Below the pieces are notes generated by a model, which was given only the letters and a program-made list of their open reading frames with translations, was not told where the DNA came from and ran no database searches. From the NCBI RefSeq assembly GCF_963676475.1, contig NZ_OY781107.1, positions 434,001 to 498,000 on the forward strand: a stretch of DNA of 64,000 nucleotides. The letters are read 5' to 3'. This stretch comes from an uncultured Celeribacter sp. Its GTDB lineage: Bacteria > Pseudomonadota > Alphaproteobacteria > Rhodobacterales > Rhodobacteraceae. The position numbers and the translations under genes were made by a program. Positions 7,934 to 16,350 of the stretch are shown one piece after another; the stretch's first letter is position 1; every line of letters starts with the position of its first letter.

Positions 7934-8557
7934 ATGGCACATAACAGCCTCATCATCAAAAAAGGGCGCAAATTCGATCAAGTCATCGAAGGGGCACGCA
8001 CCGTTTTTATGCGCGATGGTTATGAGGGGGCTTCGGTCGATGACATCGCCCGCGAGGCCGGCGTGTCGAAGGCGACGCTTTATAGCTATTTCCCCGACAA
8101 ACGCGTGTTGTTCCTGGAAATCGCAGCTCAGGAAACCCACAAACAAGCGGACGCTTTCGAAGAACGTATCGACGACAGCCACCCGCCCGAAGTCGTTTTA
8201 CCGACGGCCGGGCGCAAAATCCTCGATTTCGTGCTGTCGGATATCGGCATCGCCGTGTTTCGCATCGCTGTCGCCGAAAGCGACCGCTTTCCAGAAATCG
8301 GACAGAAATTCTATGACAGCGGGCCGGGACTCTTGAAAGAGAGATTGTCGCAATATCTTGCCAGTTGGTGCGCCCAAGGCGTTCTGGCCATTGACGATCC
8401 CGAACTGGCCGCCGAACAATTCGCCGAACTGTGCAAGGTGCACCTGCTGCCCGCTCATCTGTTTCAAGGGCGCCTTACTGTAGATGAGGCGGAGCGGGAC
8501 AGGATCATCGAAAGCGCCGTTGCCCTGTTTCTGGCCAGATACGGAACTCGATCATGA
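7934..8557 (+). CDS. TetR/AcrR family transcriptional regulator
   Basis: The 207-residue protein has an N-terminal TetR helix-turn-helix: ARTVFMRDGYEGASVDDIA then EAGVSKATLYSYFPDKRVLF at about residues 20-60. The C-terminal ligand domain is family-variable and gives no clue to the inducer. The ATG at 7934 is taken because an upstream in-frame Met would extend the protein back to the end of an intrinsic terminator and adds residues foreign to the family. Its stop overlaps the ATG of the following lipoprotein gene (ATGA), so they form an operon. It may regulate its own operon. Confidence 0.85.
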   Translation: MAHNSLIIKKGRKFDQVIEGARTVFMRDGYEGASVDDIAREAGVSKATLYSYFPDKRVLFLEIAAQETHKQADAFEERIDDSHPPEVVLPTAGRKILDFVLSDIGIAVFRIAVAESDRFPEIGQKFYDSGPGLLKERLSQYLASWCAQGVLAIDDPELAAEQFAELCKVHLLPAHLFQGRLTVDEAERDRIIESAVALFLARYGTRS

Positions 8558-8856
8558 TCAACACACCCACCCGCCTTCTCGCCCTCTCTCTTTGTGCCCT
8601 CATGGCCTGCAACGAGGAGGCGCCCGCTTCCGCAGATCGCGACCCGACCCTGTCAGAGCCAAGCGATTTGACCTGTGCCATTGAGAGCGTCACCCCCCTG
8701 ATCGGAGAGAAACCCACCGCCCTGGAGACGCTCGACATCCCAGCCCCCTTTCGCGTGATCCGCCCCGGCATGGCCATCACCGAGGATTATCGCCCGGAAC
8801 GCACCAACATCGACATTGGTCAGGATGGACGCATTTCTCGCGTCTGGTGCGGCTGA
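8554..8856 (+). CDS. Small lipoprotein, I78-type peptidase-inhibitor family
   Basis: This 100-residue protein has a lipoprotein signal: a hydrophobic stretch of about 15 residues ending at Cys19 in ALMAC. The C-terminal half, RVIRPGMAITEDYRPERTN then IDIGQDGRISRVWCG, matches the compact I78 inhibitor fold, in which the end of the chain carries a conserved Cys paired with an earlier one (TCAIE here). I78 members are predicted inhibitors of serine peptidases; most bacterial ones are untested. It should be anchored in the periplasm-facing membrane. It starts inside the stop of the TetR gene, suggesting joint expression. Confidence 0.75.
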   Translation: MINTPTRLLALSLCALMACNEEAPASADRDPTLSEPSDLTCAIESVTPLIGEKPTALETLDIPAPFRVIRPGMAITEDYRPERTNIDIGQDGRISRVWCG

Positions 8857-8879
8857 AACCCCAGATCAAGTTTCCACAC

Positions 8880-9006
8880 AAAGGAAAAGCCGAGACAGTC
8901 CTCCTGTCTCGGCCTTACAAGTTGGTTCAGAGCGAGATCCCCGGCGCCGCGAACTGGGTGGGGGCTGTTAAACCGCGACACCGGGGCAAAGCGTTCTCGC
9001 TCTGAC
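8880..9006 (-). ncRNA. Candidate minus-strand structured RNA
   Basis: Read on the minus strand, CAGAGCGAGA (9004-8995) pairs with TCTCGCTCTG (8938-8929). Inside it, CCCCGGTGTCGCG pairs over 13 positions (two wobbles) with CGCGGCGCCGGGG, closing a loop of about 22 nt that is rich in C (AGCCCCCACCCA). Fifteen bases after this arm comes an intrinsic terminator on the same strand. No start codon with ribosome-binding site fits and no clear promoter was found, so this is a structural prediction only. It could be an sRNA whose C-rich loop pairs with G-rich target leaders. It does not match any RNA family I can name. Confidence 0.4.
8889..8913 (-). terminator. Intrinsic terminator, minus strand
   Basis: GCCGAGACAG (8889-8898) and CTGTCTCGGC (8904-8913) form a perfect 10-bp stem with a five-base loop. 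On the minus strand it is followed by TTTTCCTTT; on the plus strand the tail is not T-rich. It may also slow transcription leaving the lipoprotein gene. Confidence 0.65.
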
Positions 9007-9044
9007 ACCCGTTTTGCCTGTCGATCCGGGCCAAATGAGGAAGC

Positions 9045-9074
9045 AAAAAAGAAAAAACACGAACCATTTCGTGT
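9045..9074 (-). terminator. Second intrinsic terminator, minus strand
   Basis: On the minus strand ACACGAA (9074-9068), loop ATGG, TTCGTGT (9063-9057) is followed by a T-rich tract interrupted by one C. It lies 70 bases before the start of the divergently oriented DUF2794 gene, so whatever it ends must begin close to or inside that gene's 5' part on the opposite strand. Confidence 0.6.
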
Positions 9075-9147
9075 CCAGAATAAGGCAACCTTCACGATCT
9101 GGTGGAGTTTTCTTGATTTACCGCACGATTGGCCCCACTCTTAAAGT

Positions 9148-9504
9148 ATGACCATACAAACGCCGACGCCCTTTCCGGGCCAACCGCAGAGCCCTCAAGC
9201 CCCTGATAAGGTCGTTTTCGACCGGCACGAGCTTGGCGCAATCATGGGACTTTATGGTCGGATGGTCGCCGCAGGCGAATGGCGCGACTACGGCATGTCC
9301 TTTCTCAAAGAGGTCGCCGTGTTTGCCGTCTTCCGCCGCACCGCCGAACACCCTTTGTATCGCATCGAAAAGCGCCCGAAACTGCGTGGCAAACAGGGCA
9401 TGTATTCGGTGATCGGCATGGATGGGCAGATCCTCAAGCGCGGCGCGGACCTGCGCACGGTGTTGCGGGTGTTCGACCGCAAGCTGATCCGTGCGGTCGA
9501 ATAA
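9148..9504 (+). CDS. DUF2794 domain protein
   Basis: This 118-residue cytoplasmic protein has the conserved core VFDRHELGAIMGLYGRMVA, EWRDYGMSFLKEVAVFAVFRR and the ending LRTVLRVFDRKLIRAVE that define DUF2794, a family nearly confined to alphaproteobacteria. No activity is known. The first 20 residues are Pro/Gln-rich and probably disordered. It ends one base before the stop of the convergent NlpC/P60 gene. Confidence 0.85.
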   Translation: MTIQTPTPFPGQPQSPQAPDKVVFDRHELGAIMGLYGRMVAAGEWRDYGMSFLKEVAVFAVFRRTAEHPLYRIEKRPKLRGKQGMYSVIGMDGQILKRGADLRTVLRVFDRKLIRAVE

Positions 9505-10332
9505 TCACAGCCTGCGATGGGCGATGACCGGCCCGTCACCCTGCGCCTCGATTCTGGCAATCGCGCGCGCGATCGGCTCATAGGCCACGGCCATATGATG
9601 CGCATTGGCATGGATGAGAACCTCATGATCCACACACATCGCGACATGGCCTTTCCAGAACAACAAATCGCCACGCTGATAGCCGCCTGAGGCCTCTGTA
9701 CCGAGACTTTGTTGCAGATCACTGTCGCCGGGACAGGGGATACCACAGGCCAAAAGACCCGCCTGCACGAGACCCGAACAATCAATCCCGAACGCCGAAT
9801 TGCCGCCCCAAAGGTAAGGCGTGCCAAAGAACAGTTGCGCGATGGTCACCGGGTCGGTGAAAGGCCGTTCGATGGGGCGGATGTGGGGTTTCGGCACGAA
9901 AGCTGTCTCCCCGCCATCGCCATAGGCCACTTCCATGAATTTGTGGCGTTCATCAACGACGCAGATGCGGGAACCGAAAGACAGGCTTGTGCGCTCTTCG
10001 GCTTTGAACGAGTCGGTCGGGTAGAGATGCGTGGCGCGCACCGAAATCAGATGCGTTGGCGTCTGATCGGGGCCGATCCTGCTTTCATCGACATAGCCGA
10101 CATAGCCGTCACGCACCGCGACACCAAAGGCCCAGCCCTCGTGCCGCTCCAAGACATCAAACGCTTCGCCCCAAAGCAATTGCCGGTCGCGTTTGCCGGC
10201 GGGGCTGGCGCGCAAATTCGCGAGCGGACCGGACACAGTCGTGCGCTCTGGCGTCACGACGGCCTGCCCGTCATGGGCAAAACCATTCAAAGCGACGCGC
10301 GTGTTGGCGGGGGTCAGACGACGGTCCCTCAT
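9505..10332 (-). CDS. NlpC/P60 family peptidase with SH3-like domain
   Basis: The 275-residue protein has an N-terminal SH3-like segment (residues about 25-110, with ERTTVSGPLANLRASP and DGYVGYVDES) and a C-terminal NlpC/P60 cysteine peptidase with PYLWGGNSAFGIDCSGLVQ (catalytic Cys), GDLLFWKGHVAMC (His) and a further His at HANAHH. Such enzymes cut cell-wall peptides, often after D-Glu. No clear signal peptide is visible, so it may act on recycled muropeptides in the cytoplasm. The ATG at 10332 overlaps the stop of the aminopeptidase gene (ATGA), which fixes the start and suggests a two-gene peptide-degradation operon. Confidence 0.85.
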   Translation of the reverse strand: MRDRRLTPANTRVALNGFAHDGQAVVTPERTTVSGPLANLRASPAGKRDRQLLWGEAFDVLERHEGWAFGVAVRDGYVGYVDESRIGPDQTPTHLISVRATHLYPTDSFKAEERTSLSFGSRICVVDERHKFMEVAYGDGGETAFVPKPHIRPIERPFTDPVTIAQLFFGTPYLWGGNSAFGIDCSGLVQAGLLACGIPCPGDSDLQQSLGTEASGGYQRGDLLFWKGHVAMCVDHEVLIHANAHHMAVAYEPIARAIARIEAQGDGPVIAHRRL

Positions 10333-11711
10333 AGCTTTAACAGCTCCGGCAGTGCGGCCAGAATCGCCCGCGCGCCCTGCCCCACACCGCCTTTTGGACG
10401 CGCCGGTTTGGGCGAGGGGTTCCAACCGTAAATGTCGAAATGCATGTAGCGCGGCGTTTCCGTCACGAAGCGGCGCAGGAACAAGGCGGCGGTAATCGCC
10501 CCCGCCATGCCGCCCGAGGGCGCATTGTCGAGATCGGCAATCCCCGGCTCGATCATCGGCTCATAAGGCTCCCAATAGGGCAATTGCCAGAGCGGATCGG
10601 CCACCGTCATCGCAGCCTTCGAGAGCACATCGGCGTCCGTGTCGTCGGTTGCAAAAAATGGCGGAATATCGGGGCCCAGCGCCACCCGCGCCGCCCCCGT
10701 CAGCGTCGCCATGGAAATCACCAGATCGCTCGGGCTTTCATCCGCCAGCGCCAGAGCATCGGCGAGAACCAGTCGCCCTTCGGCATCGGTGTTGTTGATC
10801 TCGACCGTCAGCCCTTTGCGCGAGGCCAGGATATCTTGCGGGCGGAAGGCCGACCCATCGACGGCATTTTCCACAGCCGGGATCAGCACGCGCAATTGCA
10901 GCGGCAGGTCCAGCGCCATGATCATTTTCGCCAGCCCCAAAACCGTGGCCGCCCCTCCCATGTCCTTTTTCATAAGCCCCATGGAGGCGCCCGGTTTGAG
11001 GTTCAGCCCGCCGGTGTCGAAACACACGCCTTTGCCGACGAGTGTCAGCACCGGCCCAGACGTGCCCCAGCGCATGTCGATCAGCCGCGGCGCGCGCGGA
11101 GAGGCGCGACCGACGGCGTGGATCATTGGAAAATTCTGCGTCAAAAGGTCTTCGCCGGTGATGACGGAAATCTCCGCCGCATGGTCTTTCGCCAATGCGA
11201 CAGCGGCGGCTTCCAACTCCGCAGGCCCCATGTCATTGGCGGGGGTGTTGATCAGATCCCGGGTGAGCGCTTCGCCCGCGGCGATGGCCTCAAGCCGTGC
11301 AATATCGGCACCCTCGGGCGCCACAAGTTCAGCGTCAGGCGCAGATTTTCTGGCATATTTATCAAATATATAGCCCGAGAATAGCCAGCCCAGAAGCTGT
11401 TCATCGAGTTCCGGCCCCGTCAGGGCCGTTTCCAGGTGATAGACACCTTTGGGCAGCGATTTACGCACGGCCCCCAGTGCGAATCGCCCGCGCGACCGAT
11501 CCTGTTCGGCGCCAAGCCCCGCTACGGCACCTGCAATGCCCGATGCCCCCGGATAAGTGCAAACGCTTCCCGAAGAGGCCGTAAACCCCTGTGCCTTGAT
11601 CCAATCAGCCTGCGCCGGATCGAGACCGGCCAGCGTGTCGTCGAGCTGGTCAGGTGTGATCAGATGAAGCGGAAGGGAAGCACTGCCGGAGACGGCAAAG
11701 GAAAGTGGCAT
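10329..11711 (-). CDS. M17 leucyl aminopeptidase family protein
   Basis: The 460-residue protein carries the M17 two-metal site: VGKGVCFDTGGLNLKPG with the catalytic Lys and first Asp, MKKDMGGAA, and NTDAEGRLVLAD with the Asp/Glu ligands and the Arg. The N-terminal 150 residues are divergent, as in the short alphaproteobacterial branch of the family. It removes N-terminal residues from peptides in the cytoplasm. It is translationally coupled to the NlpC/P60 gene, a pairing also seen in related genomes. I leave the symbol blank because it is not a close PepA. Confidence 0.9.
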   Translation of the reverse strand: MPLSFAVSGSASLPLHLITPDQLDDTLAGLDPAQADWIKAQGFTASSGSVCTYPGASGIAGAVAGLGAEQDRSRGRFALGAVRKSLPKGVYHLETALTGPELDEQLLGWLFSGYIFDKYARKSAPDAELVAPEGADIARLEAIAAGEALTRDLINTPANDMGPAELEAAAVALAKDHAAEISVITGEDLLTQNFPMIHAVGRASPRAPRLIDMRWGTSGPVLTLVGKGVCFDTGGLNLKPGASMGLMKKDMGGAATVLGLAKMIMALDLPLQLRVLIPAVENAVDGSAFRPQDILASRKGLTVEINNTDAEGRLVLADALALADESPSDLVISMATLTGAARVALGPDIPPFFATDDTDADVLSKAAMTVADPLWQLPYWEPYEPMIEPGIADLDNAPSGGMAGAITAALFLRRFVTETPRYMHFDIYGWNPSPKPARPKGGVGQGARAILAALPELLKL

Positions 11712-11822
11712 CGGATAGGGCCTTTCTTGACTGTTGTGCCAAGACTAGCTCATCCGATGCCACCTGCAAGCTGGTTCAGGACGCCAAATGACGTCACATG
11801 AACCAAATCTAATTGATCGAAC

Positions 11823-12200
11823 TTAAAGCGAGGCACCCTGAAGGTCCCAAACCGCCAAAAGGGAATTTTCCCCGATCCGCATGAGACGCGCGACACAGGC
11901 CGCCAAAGCGGTGCTGTCCTCCGTCAGCGCCAGCGTTTTCACGTCCTCGGCCACCTGCGCAAAGGTGACCATGCCGATCTGTTCCGAAATGGCGATCATC
12001 GAACGTGCAGCCCGCTGCATCTCCTCGAAATCACCTTTCTTATAGCTGCTTTCGACCTTCGACAGCCGCACCGCAAGCTCCTCCATCGCACGGGAGACAA
12101 CCCCGTCTGCGCCGGACGTCCCCAGTTGATCATAAAGCTGATCCAAACGATCCCGGTCGACTTTCACAGACCCATCAGGTCGCAACCTTGCCACCACCAT
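11823..12200 (-). CDS. Small helical protein, degenerate Hpt-like
   Basis: The 125-residue protein appears fully helical. The middle, KKGDFEEMQRAARSMIAI then SEQIGMVTFAQVAEDV, is arranged like a histidine phosphotransfer four-helix bundle, but the expected His in the HxxKG motif is absent. A phosphotransfer role is therefore unlikely unless another residue substitutes; a docking or anti-regulatory role is possible. It is transcribed alone, facing away from the carbonic anhydrase gene, with 165 bases between the two. Confidence 0.6.
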   Translation of the reverse strand: MVVARLRPDGSVKVDRDRLDQLYDQLGTSGADGVVSRAMEELAVRLSKVESSYKKGDFEEMQRAARSMIAISEQIGMVTFAQVAEDVKTLALTEDSTALAACVARLMRIGENSLLAVWDLQGASL

Positions 12201-12365
12201 ATCAATACCCCAATTTTAATGCGCCCCACGCGCTATGTGTTGACTTTGCCCGATCAGCCTCAAGAAAAGGTTTAATCGGAACAGGTTTTTCACTCGAATT
12301 CCTCGAAAACTCTCATTACATTCGCCACGATTATCCCTGACCTCCACAAAGTGAGTTCCGCAGCG

Positions 12366-13013
12366 ATGAAATACGCAAAACCTCTCCCGAACTATATGGT
12401 GCAACGCTATCAAGGCTGGAAAGCCACCACATTTTCGGAAAACAAGTCCTGGTATCGCCGTTTGGCCGATGAGGGACAACGTCCCCGGGCCTTCATCATC
12501 TCCTGCTGCGACTCGCGTGTTCATGTGACATCCATTTTCGGCGCGGATCAGGGAGAATTCTTCATTCACCGCAATATCGCCAACCTCGTGCCGCCCTTCA
12601 CGGACGACGGCGACCACCACGGGACATCCGCGGCGGTGGAATATGCCGTCACCGCTCTGAAGGTCGCTCATATCGTCGTGCTCGGGCACTCCAACTGTGG
12701 CGGTGTGCAGGGCTGTTACGACATGTGTTCAGGCAATGCGCCGGAGCTTGAGGAAAAATCCTCCTTTGTCGGTCGCTGGATGGACATCCTCCGCCCAGGT
12801 TACGAGCGCGTCCTGCAAATTCCGGAAGATCAACGCAAACGCGCCCTCGAGAAAGAATCCATTCTCGTCTCGCTCGAAAACCTGATGTCCTTCCCCTTTG
12901 TCCGCGAGGCCGTCGAGAAGGGCGATCTCACCCTTCACGGGCTCTGGACGGATATTGGCGAGGGTGATTTGCATCAGTACGATCCCGAAACGAAGACGTT
13001 CTTGCCCGTCTGA
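12366..13013 (+). CDS. can: Beta-class carbonic anhydrase
   Basis: The 215-residue protein shows the beta-carbonic anhydrase site: Cys47 and Asp49-Arg51 in SCCDSRVHV, then His108 and Cys111 in VLGHSNCGGVQG as zinc ligands. It interconverts CO2 and bicarbonate in the cytoplasm and so supplies carboxylases such as the one AccD belongs to. The ATG at 12366 gives the usual family N-terminus; a GTG 15 bases upstream is also in frame but adds no conserved residues. The gene is monocistronic in appearance. Confidence 0.92.
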   Translation: MKYAKPLPNYMVQRYQGWKATTFSENKSWYRRLADEGQRPRAFIISCCDSRVHVTSIFGADQGEFFIHRNIANLVPPFTDDGDHHGTSAAVEYAVTALKVAHIVVLGHSNCGGVQGCYDMCSGNAPELEEKSSFVGRWMDILRPGYERVLQIPEDQRKRALEKESILVSLENLMSFPFVREAVEKGDLTLHGLWTDIGEGDLHQYDPETKTFLPV

Positions 13014-13043
13014 CCTACCGGTCTGAGAGCGTAAGAACCGAGC

Positions 13044-13349
13044 TTAAGCCACAAGGCGCAGGACGTTTTCAACGGCGTCCTCTGCCGACACAGCGTGCTC
13101 TTCGGTCAGAATGAGCGGCGTATTGGCAACCTCTTCCATGCGCGGTGCGTCGATCATGGCGCCGGATGTGACGGAAGCCGAACGCACGAACATCGGTTTG
13201 CTCACCTGCGTGACGATGTGATGATTGACGCGCCGCGCGGTTGCGACAGACTCGTCGATTTCCTCGGGAAAGAACATCACGGCACCGCTTTGATGCAGGT
13301 TCAGCGCGATGATGCGGCCTTGGCGGGCTTTTGCGAGATAGTCGGTCAT
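13044..13349 (-). CDS. Hypothetical 101-residue protein, first of a small-gene pair (downstream member)
   Basis: No family was recognised. The protein is soluble, with a cluster FPEEIDESVATARRVNHHIV and an acidic C-terminal helix SAEDAVENVLRLVA. A strong AAAGGA sits ahead of the ATG, and coding bias resembles the neighbours, so the gene looks real. It follows the 74-residue gene by 37 bases in the same direction with a very similar ribosome-binding site, suggesting one transcript. Its stop faces the stop of the carbonic anhydrase gene. Confidence 0.6.
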   Translation of the reverse strand: MTDYLAKARQGRIIALNLHQSGAVMFFPEEIDESVATARRVNHHIVTQVSKPMFVRSASVTSGAMIDAPRMEEVANTPLILTEEHAVSAEDAVENVLRLVA

Positions 13350-13386
13350 GGGTTTGTCCTTTCAAATGTCGTGAGATCCGGTGCGT

Positions 13387-13611
13387 TCAGGCGGCTTTCG
13401 CGAGCTGCGTCAGACGCGCGCCAAGGTCAGGGCGATAATCCGGTTCGCAGTGGTGACCGCCCAGAAGAATGACGTTCGAACGTCGTGCTTCGCGGGTCAG
13501 ATTGTGATTGGCCGGGCGACCTGCGGCGTCGGCGGCGGGCACGTCCCAGTTGAAAAGGAGCCCACCTTTGGCCTCGACAGGTTGACCTGCGGTTCTCATC
13601 AGCTTGATCAT
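13387..13611 (-). CDS. Hypothetical 74-residue protein, upstream member of the pair
   Basis: The frame can be read back to 13749, but the ATG at 13611 is preceded by AAAGGACGG at good spacing and is the likely start. The product is hydrophilic and includes LLFNWDVPAADAAGRP and a histidine pair in VILLGGHHCEPDYRPDLG, which with the Cys could bind a metal. No family was recognised. Together with the 101-residue gene it forms a two-gene unit of unknown role. Confidence 0.55.
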   Translation of the reverse strand: MIKLMRTAGQPVEAKGGLLFNWDVPAADAAGRPANHNLTREARRSNVILLGGHHCEPDYRPDLGARLTQLAKAA

Positions 13612-14010
13612 GTTTCCGTCCTTTCGTCGCGCATCGTTCCAAACCCCCGGAACCCTTGAGATCATGGGAACACGAGCGGCCTGTTGGCGGAAATGGAGCA
13701 TGGAAACAATTTGAGACATTTGCGATTTTTTCCGCAGACACACAAACAATAACTGTTAAGAGTCAAAGAGATACCGCACCAATAAGAAGCGGATTCCAAA
13801 AATTAAAATTCTCAGCATCGCTCAAAACCTGGTTAATTTGCCTTGAGACCCGTGACGGGCGCGCGGCAAGCTTTGGGCTTTGATCTGCCGCTTCTGCGGC
13901 AGCTTTATGACAGGCTTAACATGGCCTTAAATTTGCCGAATCGCAGGGGCCCGGACGCAATCCGGGCCCCCGTAAAAATTATGTACGCCACAGCTGACGG
14001 ATGGCAGCGC
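13612..14010. other. 399-base gap: probable promoter region of the small-gene pair, then hairpins
   Basis: The part next to 13611 is AT-richer than its surroundings and should hold the promoter of the small-gene pair, although no clear -35/-10 pair stands out. Two hairpins are visible further on: CTGCCGC/GCGGCAG at 13885-13902 and a strong GC stem at 13946-13970. No credible gene was seen. Confidence 0.5.
13946..13970. terminator. Strong GC hairpin after the DUF4139 gene
   Basis: GGGGCCCGGA (13946-13955) pairs perfectly with TCCGGGCCCC (13961-13970) around CGCAA. It lies 40 bases beyond the stop of the minus-strand DUF4139 gene. No T run follows on that strand, so termination is plausible rather than shown. 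Confidence 0.45.
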
Positions 14011-15666
14011 TCATTGCAGCACCTTTCCCTCCGGCCAGCGCAGGTTTTCGCTCAGGCTGATCTCTTGGCTCTCCCCAGCCTCAAGATCGAAGTGCCACGC
14101 GAGCACCCCGCGTTTGTCGTCCACACCCTCGACATCGGGCGCAGGAGAAGCGGACCAGTCCACTTTCAACTCATCCTGTTCGGACACGGACACACGATCC
14201 AGAACCTTGATCGGCCAGCTCCGCGCGGTCAGGTTCGCGACCTCGATCCGCCATTCCGTTTCCGTCTCATTGGATTTGGAAATCACACCGCGATCGCCCT
14301 CGTTCCGGGTCAAGAGGACGCGTTCCATCGTGATGCCATCCACCGGCCCAAAGGCCAGTTCCGCTTCCGCGCCATCGACCAGCGTGTCCAAAGACGTCTC
14401 GCCAAGGCTCACCCCGTCCCGGAACAGACGCACGGTGCCCGGCACCAGCATCTCGCCGGAGTCATTCGCAAAGGACGCCATCAGATAGCCGACCTCCTCA
14501 TATAGCGGCACGGCGCGCACGAAGACCTCTGGCGACAGGTCGAGGGTCGAGAGCCCGAATTCGACCGCATCTTCGCCAGAGTAGAGCGTTGCGGGCGTCG
14601 GGTAGCTGTAGGTCTGGCTCAACCCGGCGAGGTTGATCTTCATCGCCTCCACCATTGGCTGTTCCATCACAGGGGCTGCATATCCCTGCTCCATCGCATC
14701 GCTGGCCATGGTCCGCATCACCGGCTCCACGGGGCGCGGTTCATGGATGCGCCGGATTTGCGGATAGACCTCACGCGGCACACTGCGCCGGGTCGGATCA
14801 TCCGTGGCAAAGGTCAACGCGACATCGGTCCAAGGCTCGCCGGTGTCTTGTGTGGCAACGACGGAACGGGTGAGCGAGAGTGTGCTTTCTTCGCTATCGA
14901 GGCGGGCGGTATAGAGCGGCGCCCAAGAGGCGGTCGCGACCATATAGCTCAGGCTGATGTGCACCTCACCCGCCTGTTCCACCTCGACTGGCAACGTCAG
15001 GCCAAGCCGCATCCGCTCCGAGGCGGCCAGCCGCGACAAGGCGCTCTCGGCCTGTCGGATGTCCTCTTTGAGGCCTTTGAGATCACGCTCTGCCTGTTCA
15101 GCCCGCGCGGTGGCGTCCTGGGCCTCAAGACGGGCGGCGAGGGATTCTTCGCGGATCAGACGCGCGGTCTCGGCCAAGCTCGCTGCCCCGGCCCCTTCGC
15201 CCTCAGAGAGGCGTCCCAGATAGGCCAGCGTGTCCTCTGCCGCACGGATTTCAAGACGGATCGCCTCGACGGCCCGGTTTCTCTCACGCAACTCGTCTTG
15301 GAGCGTCTCGAGACGGGTCTTGGCCTCTTGGGCTGCGGGGGTTTGATACAGCGCCGCTTCACCAATCTCCGTCATCCCGGTCGCGACAGGACCAAGCGTG
15401 GCGCCCTCGACCGTGACTTGGAGACTATTCCAAATGGTCTCGGCATCCGGCCCCAATAGAATATCCGCCAGAGCGATTTCATGCTGCCCCTCGGGCAGGC
15501 GCACCGTCGCCTCGCGCGTGACCATGGCGCCCTGCGGGTAAAGCGTGGCCTCAGAGACAAGGCTCTGCGCCTCGAACCGCTCCGCCAGCGCCGGGCTGGA
15601 CAACAGAACGGACCCCATGAGACAGGTCAGGGTCAAATAGGATGTGCGATTAAATTTATGAACCAT
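14011..15666 (-). CDS. DUF4139/DUF4140 (mucoidy-inhibitor-like) exported protein
   Basis: The 551-residue protein starts with a signal peptide of about 28 residues ending SSPALA. Residues 30-110 form the DUF4140-like beta domain (LYPQGAMVTREATVRLPEG), 110-215 a coiled coil rich in Glu, Arg and Ala, and 240-550 the DUF4139 beta domain with ISLSYMVATASWAPLYTARL and VKVDWSASPAPD-like elements. The family includes proteins called mucoidy inhibitor A; its biochemical role is not established. A textbook GGAGGAAACC precedes the ATG at 15666. It should act in the periplasm or at the cell surface. Confidence 0.75.
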   Translation of the reverse strand: MVHKFNRTSYLTLTCLMGSVLLSSPALAERFEAQSLVSEATLYPQGAMVTREATVRLPEGQHEIALADILLGPDAETIWNSLQVTVEGATLGPVATGMTEIGEAALYQTPAAQEAKTRLETLQDELRERNRAVEAIRLEIRAAEDTLAYLGRLSEGEGAGAASLAETARLIREESLAARLEAQDATARAEQAERDLKGLKEDIRQAESALSRLAASERMRLGLTLPVEVEQAGEVHISLSYMVATASWAPLYTARLDSEESTLSLTRSVVATQDTGEPWTDVALTFATDDPTRRSVPREVYPQIRRIHEPRPVEPVMRTMASDAMEQGYAAPVMEQPMVEAMKINLAGLSQTYSYPTPATLYSGEDAVEFGLSTLDLSPEVFVRAVPLYEEVGYLMASFANDSGEMLVPGTVRLFRDGVSLGETSLDTLVDGAEAELAFGPVDGITMERVLLTRNEGDRGVISKSNETETEWRIEVANLTARSWPIKVLDRVSVSEQDELKVDWSASPAPDVEGVDDKRGVLAWHFDLEAGESQEISLSENLRWPEGKVLQ

Positions 15667-15788
15667 GGTTTCCTCCTTCGCGGTCGGAGGAAAGGTCGGA
15701 TGAGCGGAGGCCGGGCGCAAGCCCTATTGCGGCACAAGAGCCGCGACCACGCGTTCACGGCGAAAGCCCGCCGATCCGGAACGTTCGG

Positions 15789-16019
15789 TCAGGCGACCGA
15801 TTTGTCATCCTTCATGCGGTCGGCACGGAATTTGTCCCGAAAGGTTCGACACAAATCTTCCTTCGTCAATTGCGGATGTGGCGTCTTGGCCATTTCTTCC
15901 GCCCAGTCGCCCCAACGGTCGTCAAAGCTCTCCCCCGTCTCGACATCCACCCCGTCATGTTCTGGCGTTTTCTCAGCGTGCCGCATGGCACCGAAATCAA
16001 TTTTCACACGAAACATCAC
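15789..16019 (-). CDS. Hypothetical 76-residue protein
   Basis: A short acidic protein (PEHDGVDVETGESFDDRWGD, then a basic C-terminal helix). GAGGA precedes the ATG. No family was recognised, and the short length leaves some chance that it is not translated. It lies upstream of the DUF4139 gene in the same direction with 122 bases between them. Confidence 0.45.
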   Translation of the reverse strand: MMFRVKIDFGAMRHAEKTPEHDGVDVETGESFDDRWGDWAEEMAKTPHPQLTKEDLCRTFRDKFRADRMKDDKSVA

Positions 16020-16350
16020 CCAATCCTCACGGCTCTGTTGTCACAGCAAATGGAACATATCAGCGCCACATATTCGCGGCGCGGATGAATAAAGTTTAAA
16101 GTTAACAGGCCCTGCCGCCCCCGACGAACCTGAAAGCTTAATGAATTTCAGTGTTTTGCGTCGTTAAAAATGGATGTGTGTTGCGGGAGTAGTTTGTCCT
16201 TTGCGCCTGTCTTTTTCGGCAATTGCGGACGAAAACGGCGATTTCGGCACAAAACGGCCCAGAACGGGAGAATCACTCATGCAAAAAGGGCGCTCGCAAG
16301 CGCCCTTTTGTTAAGACTTTAGTTACCGTGTTTGGCCGACTTTGAGCGTC
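16020..16350. other. 331-base gap with terminator, otherwise empty
   Basis: The gap separates asd from the 76-residue gene, both on the minus strand. It contains the strong terminator at 16284-16309. CTGAAA and TTTCAG flank a short loop near 16131. No credible reading frame or RNA family was found. Confidence 0.5.
16284..16309 (-). terminator. Terminator of asd
   Basis: AAAAGGGCGCT (16284-16294) pairs perfectly with AGCGCCCTTTT (16299-16309) around CGCA. It lies 42 bases past the asd stop, with a T run on the minus strand; the T run on the other side makes it usable in both directions. Confidence 0.85.

Noticed and set aside
8820..9095. A 91-codon minus-strand frame in the gap before DUF2794
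   Set aside because: It overlaps the hairpins and a coding end, has no domain, and the region looks structural instead.
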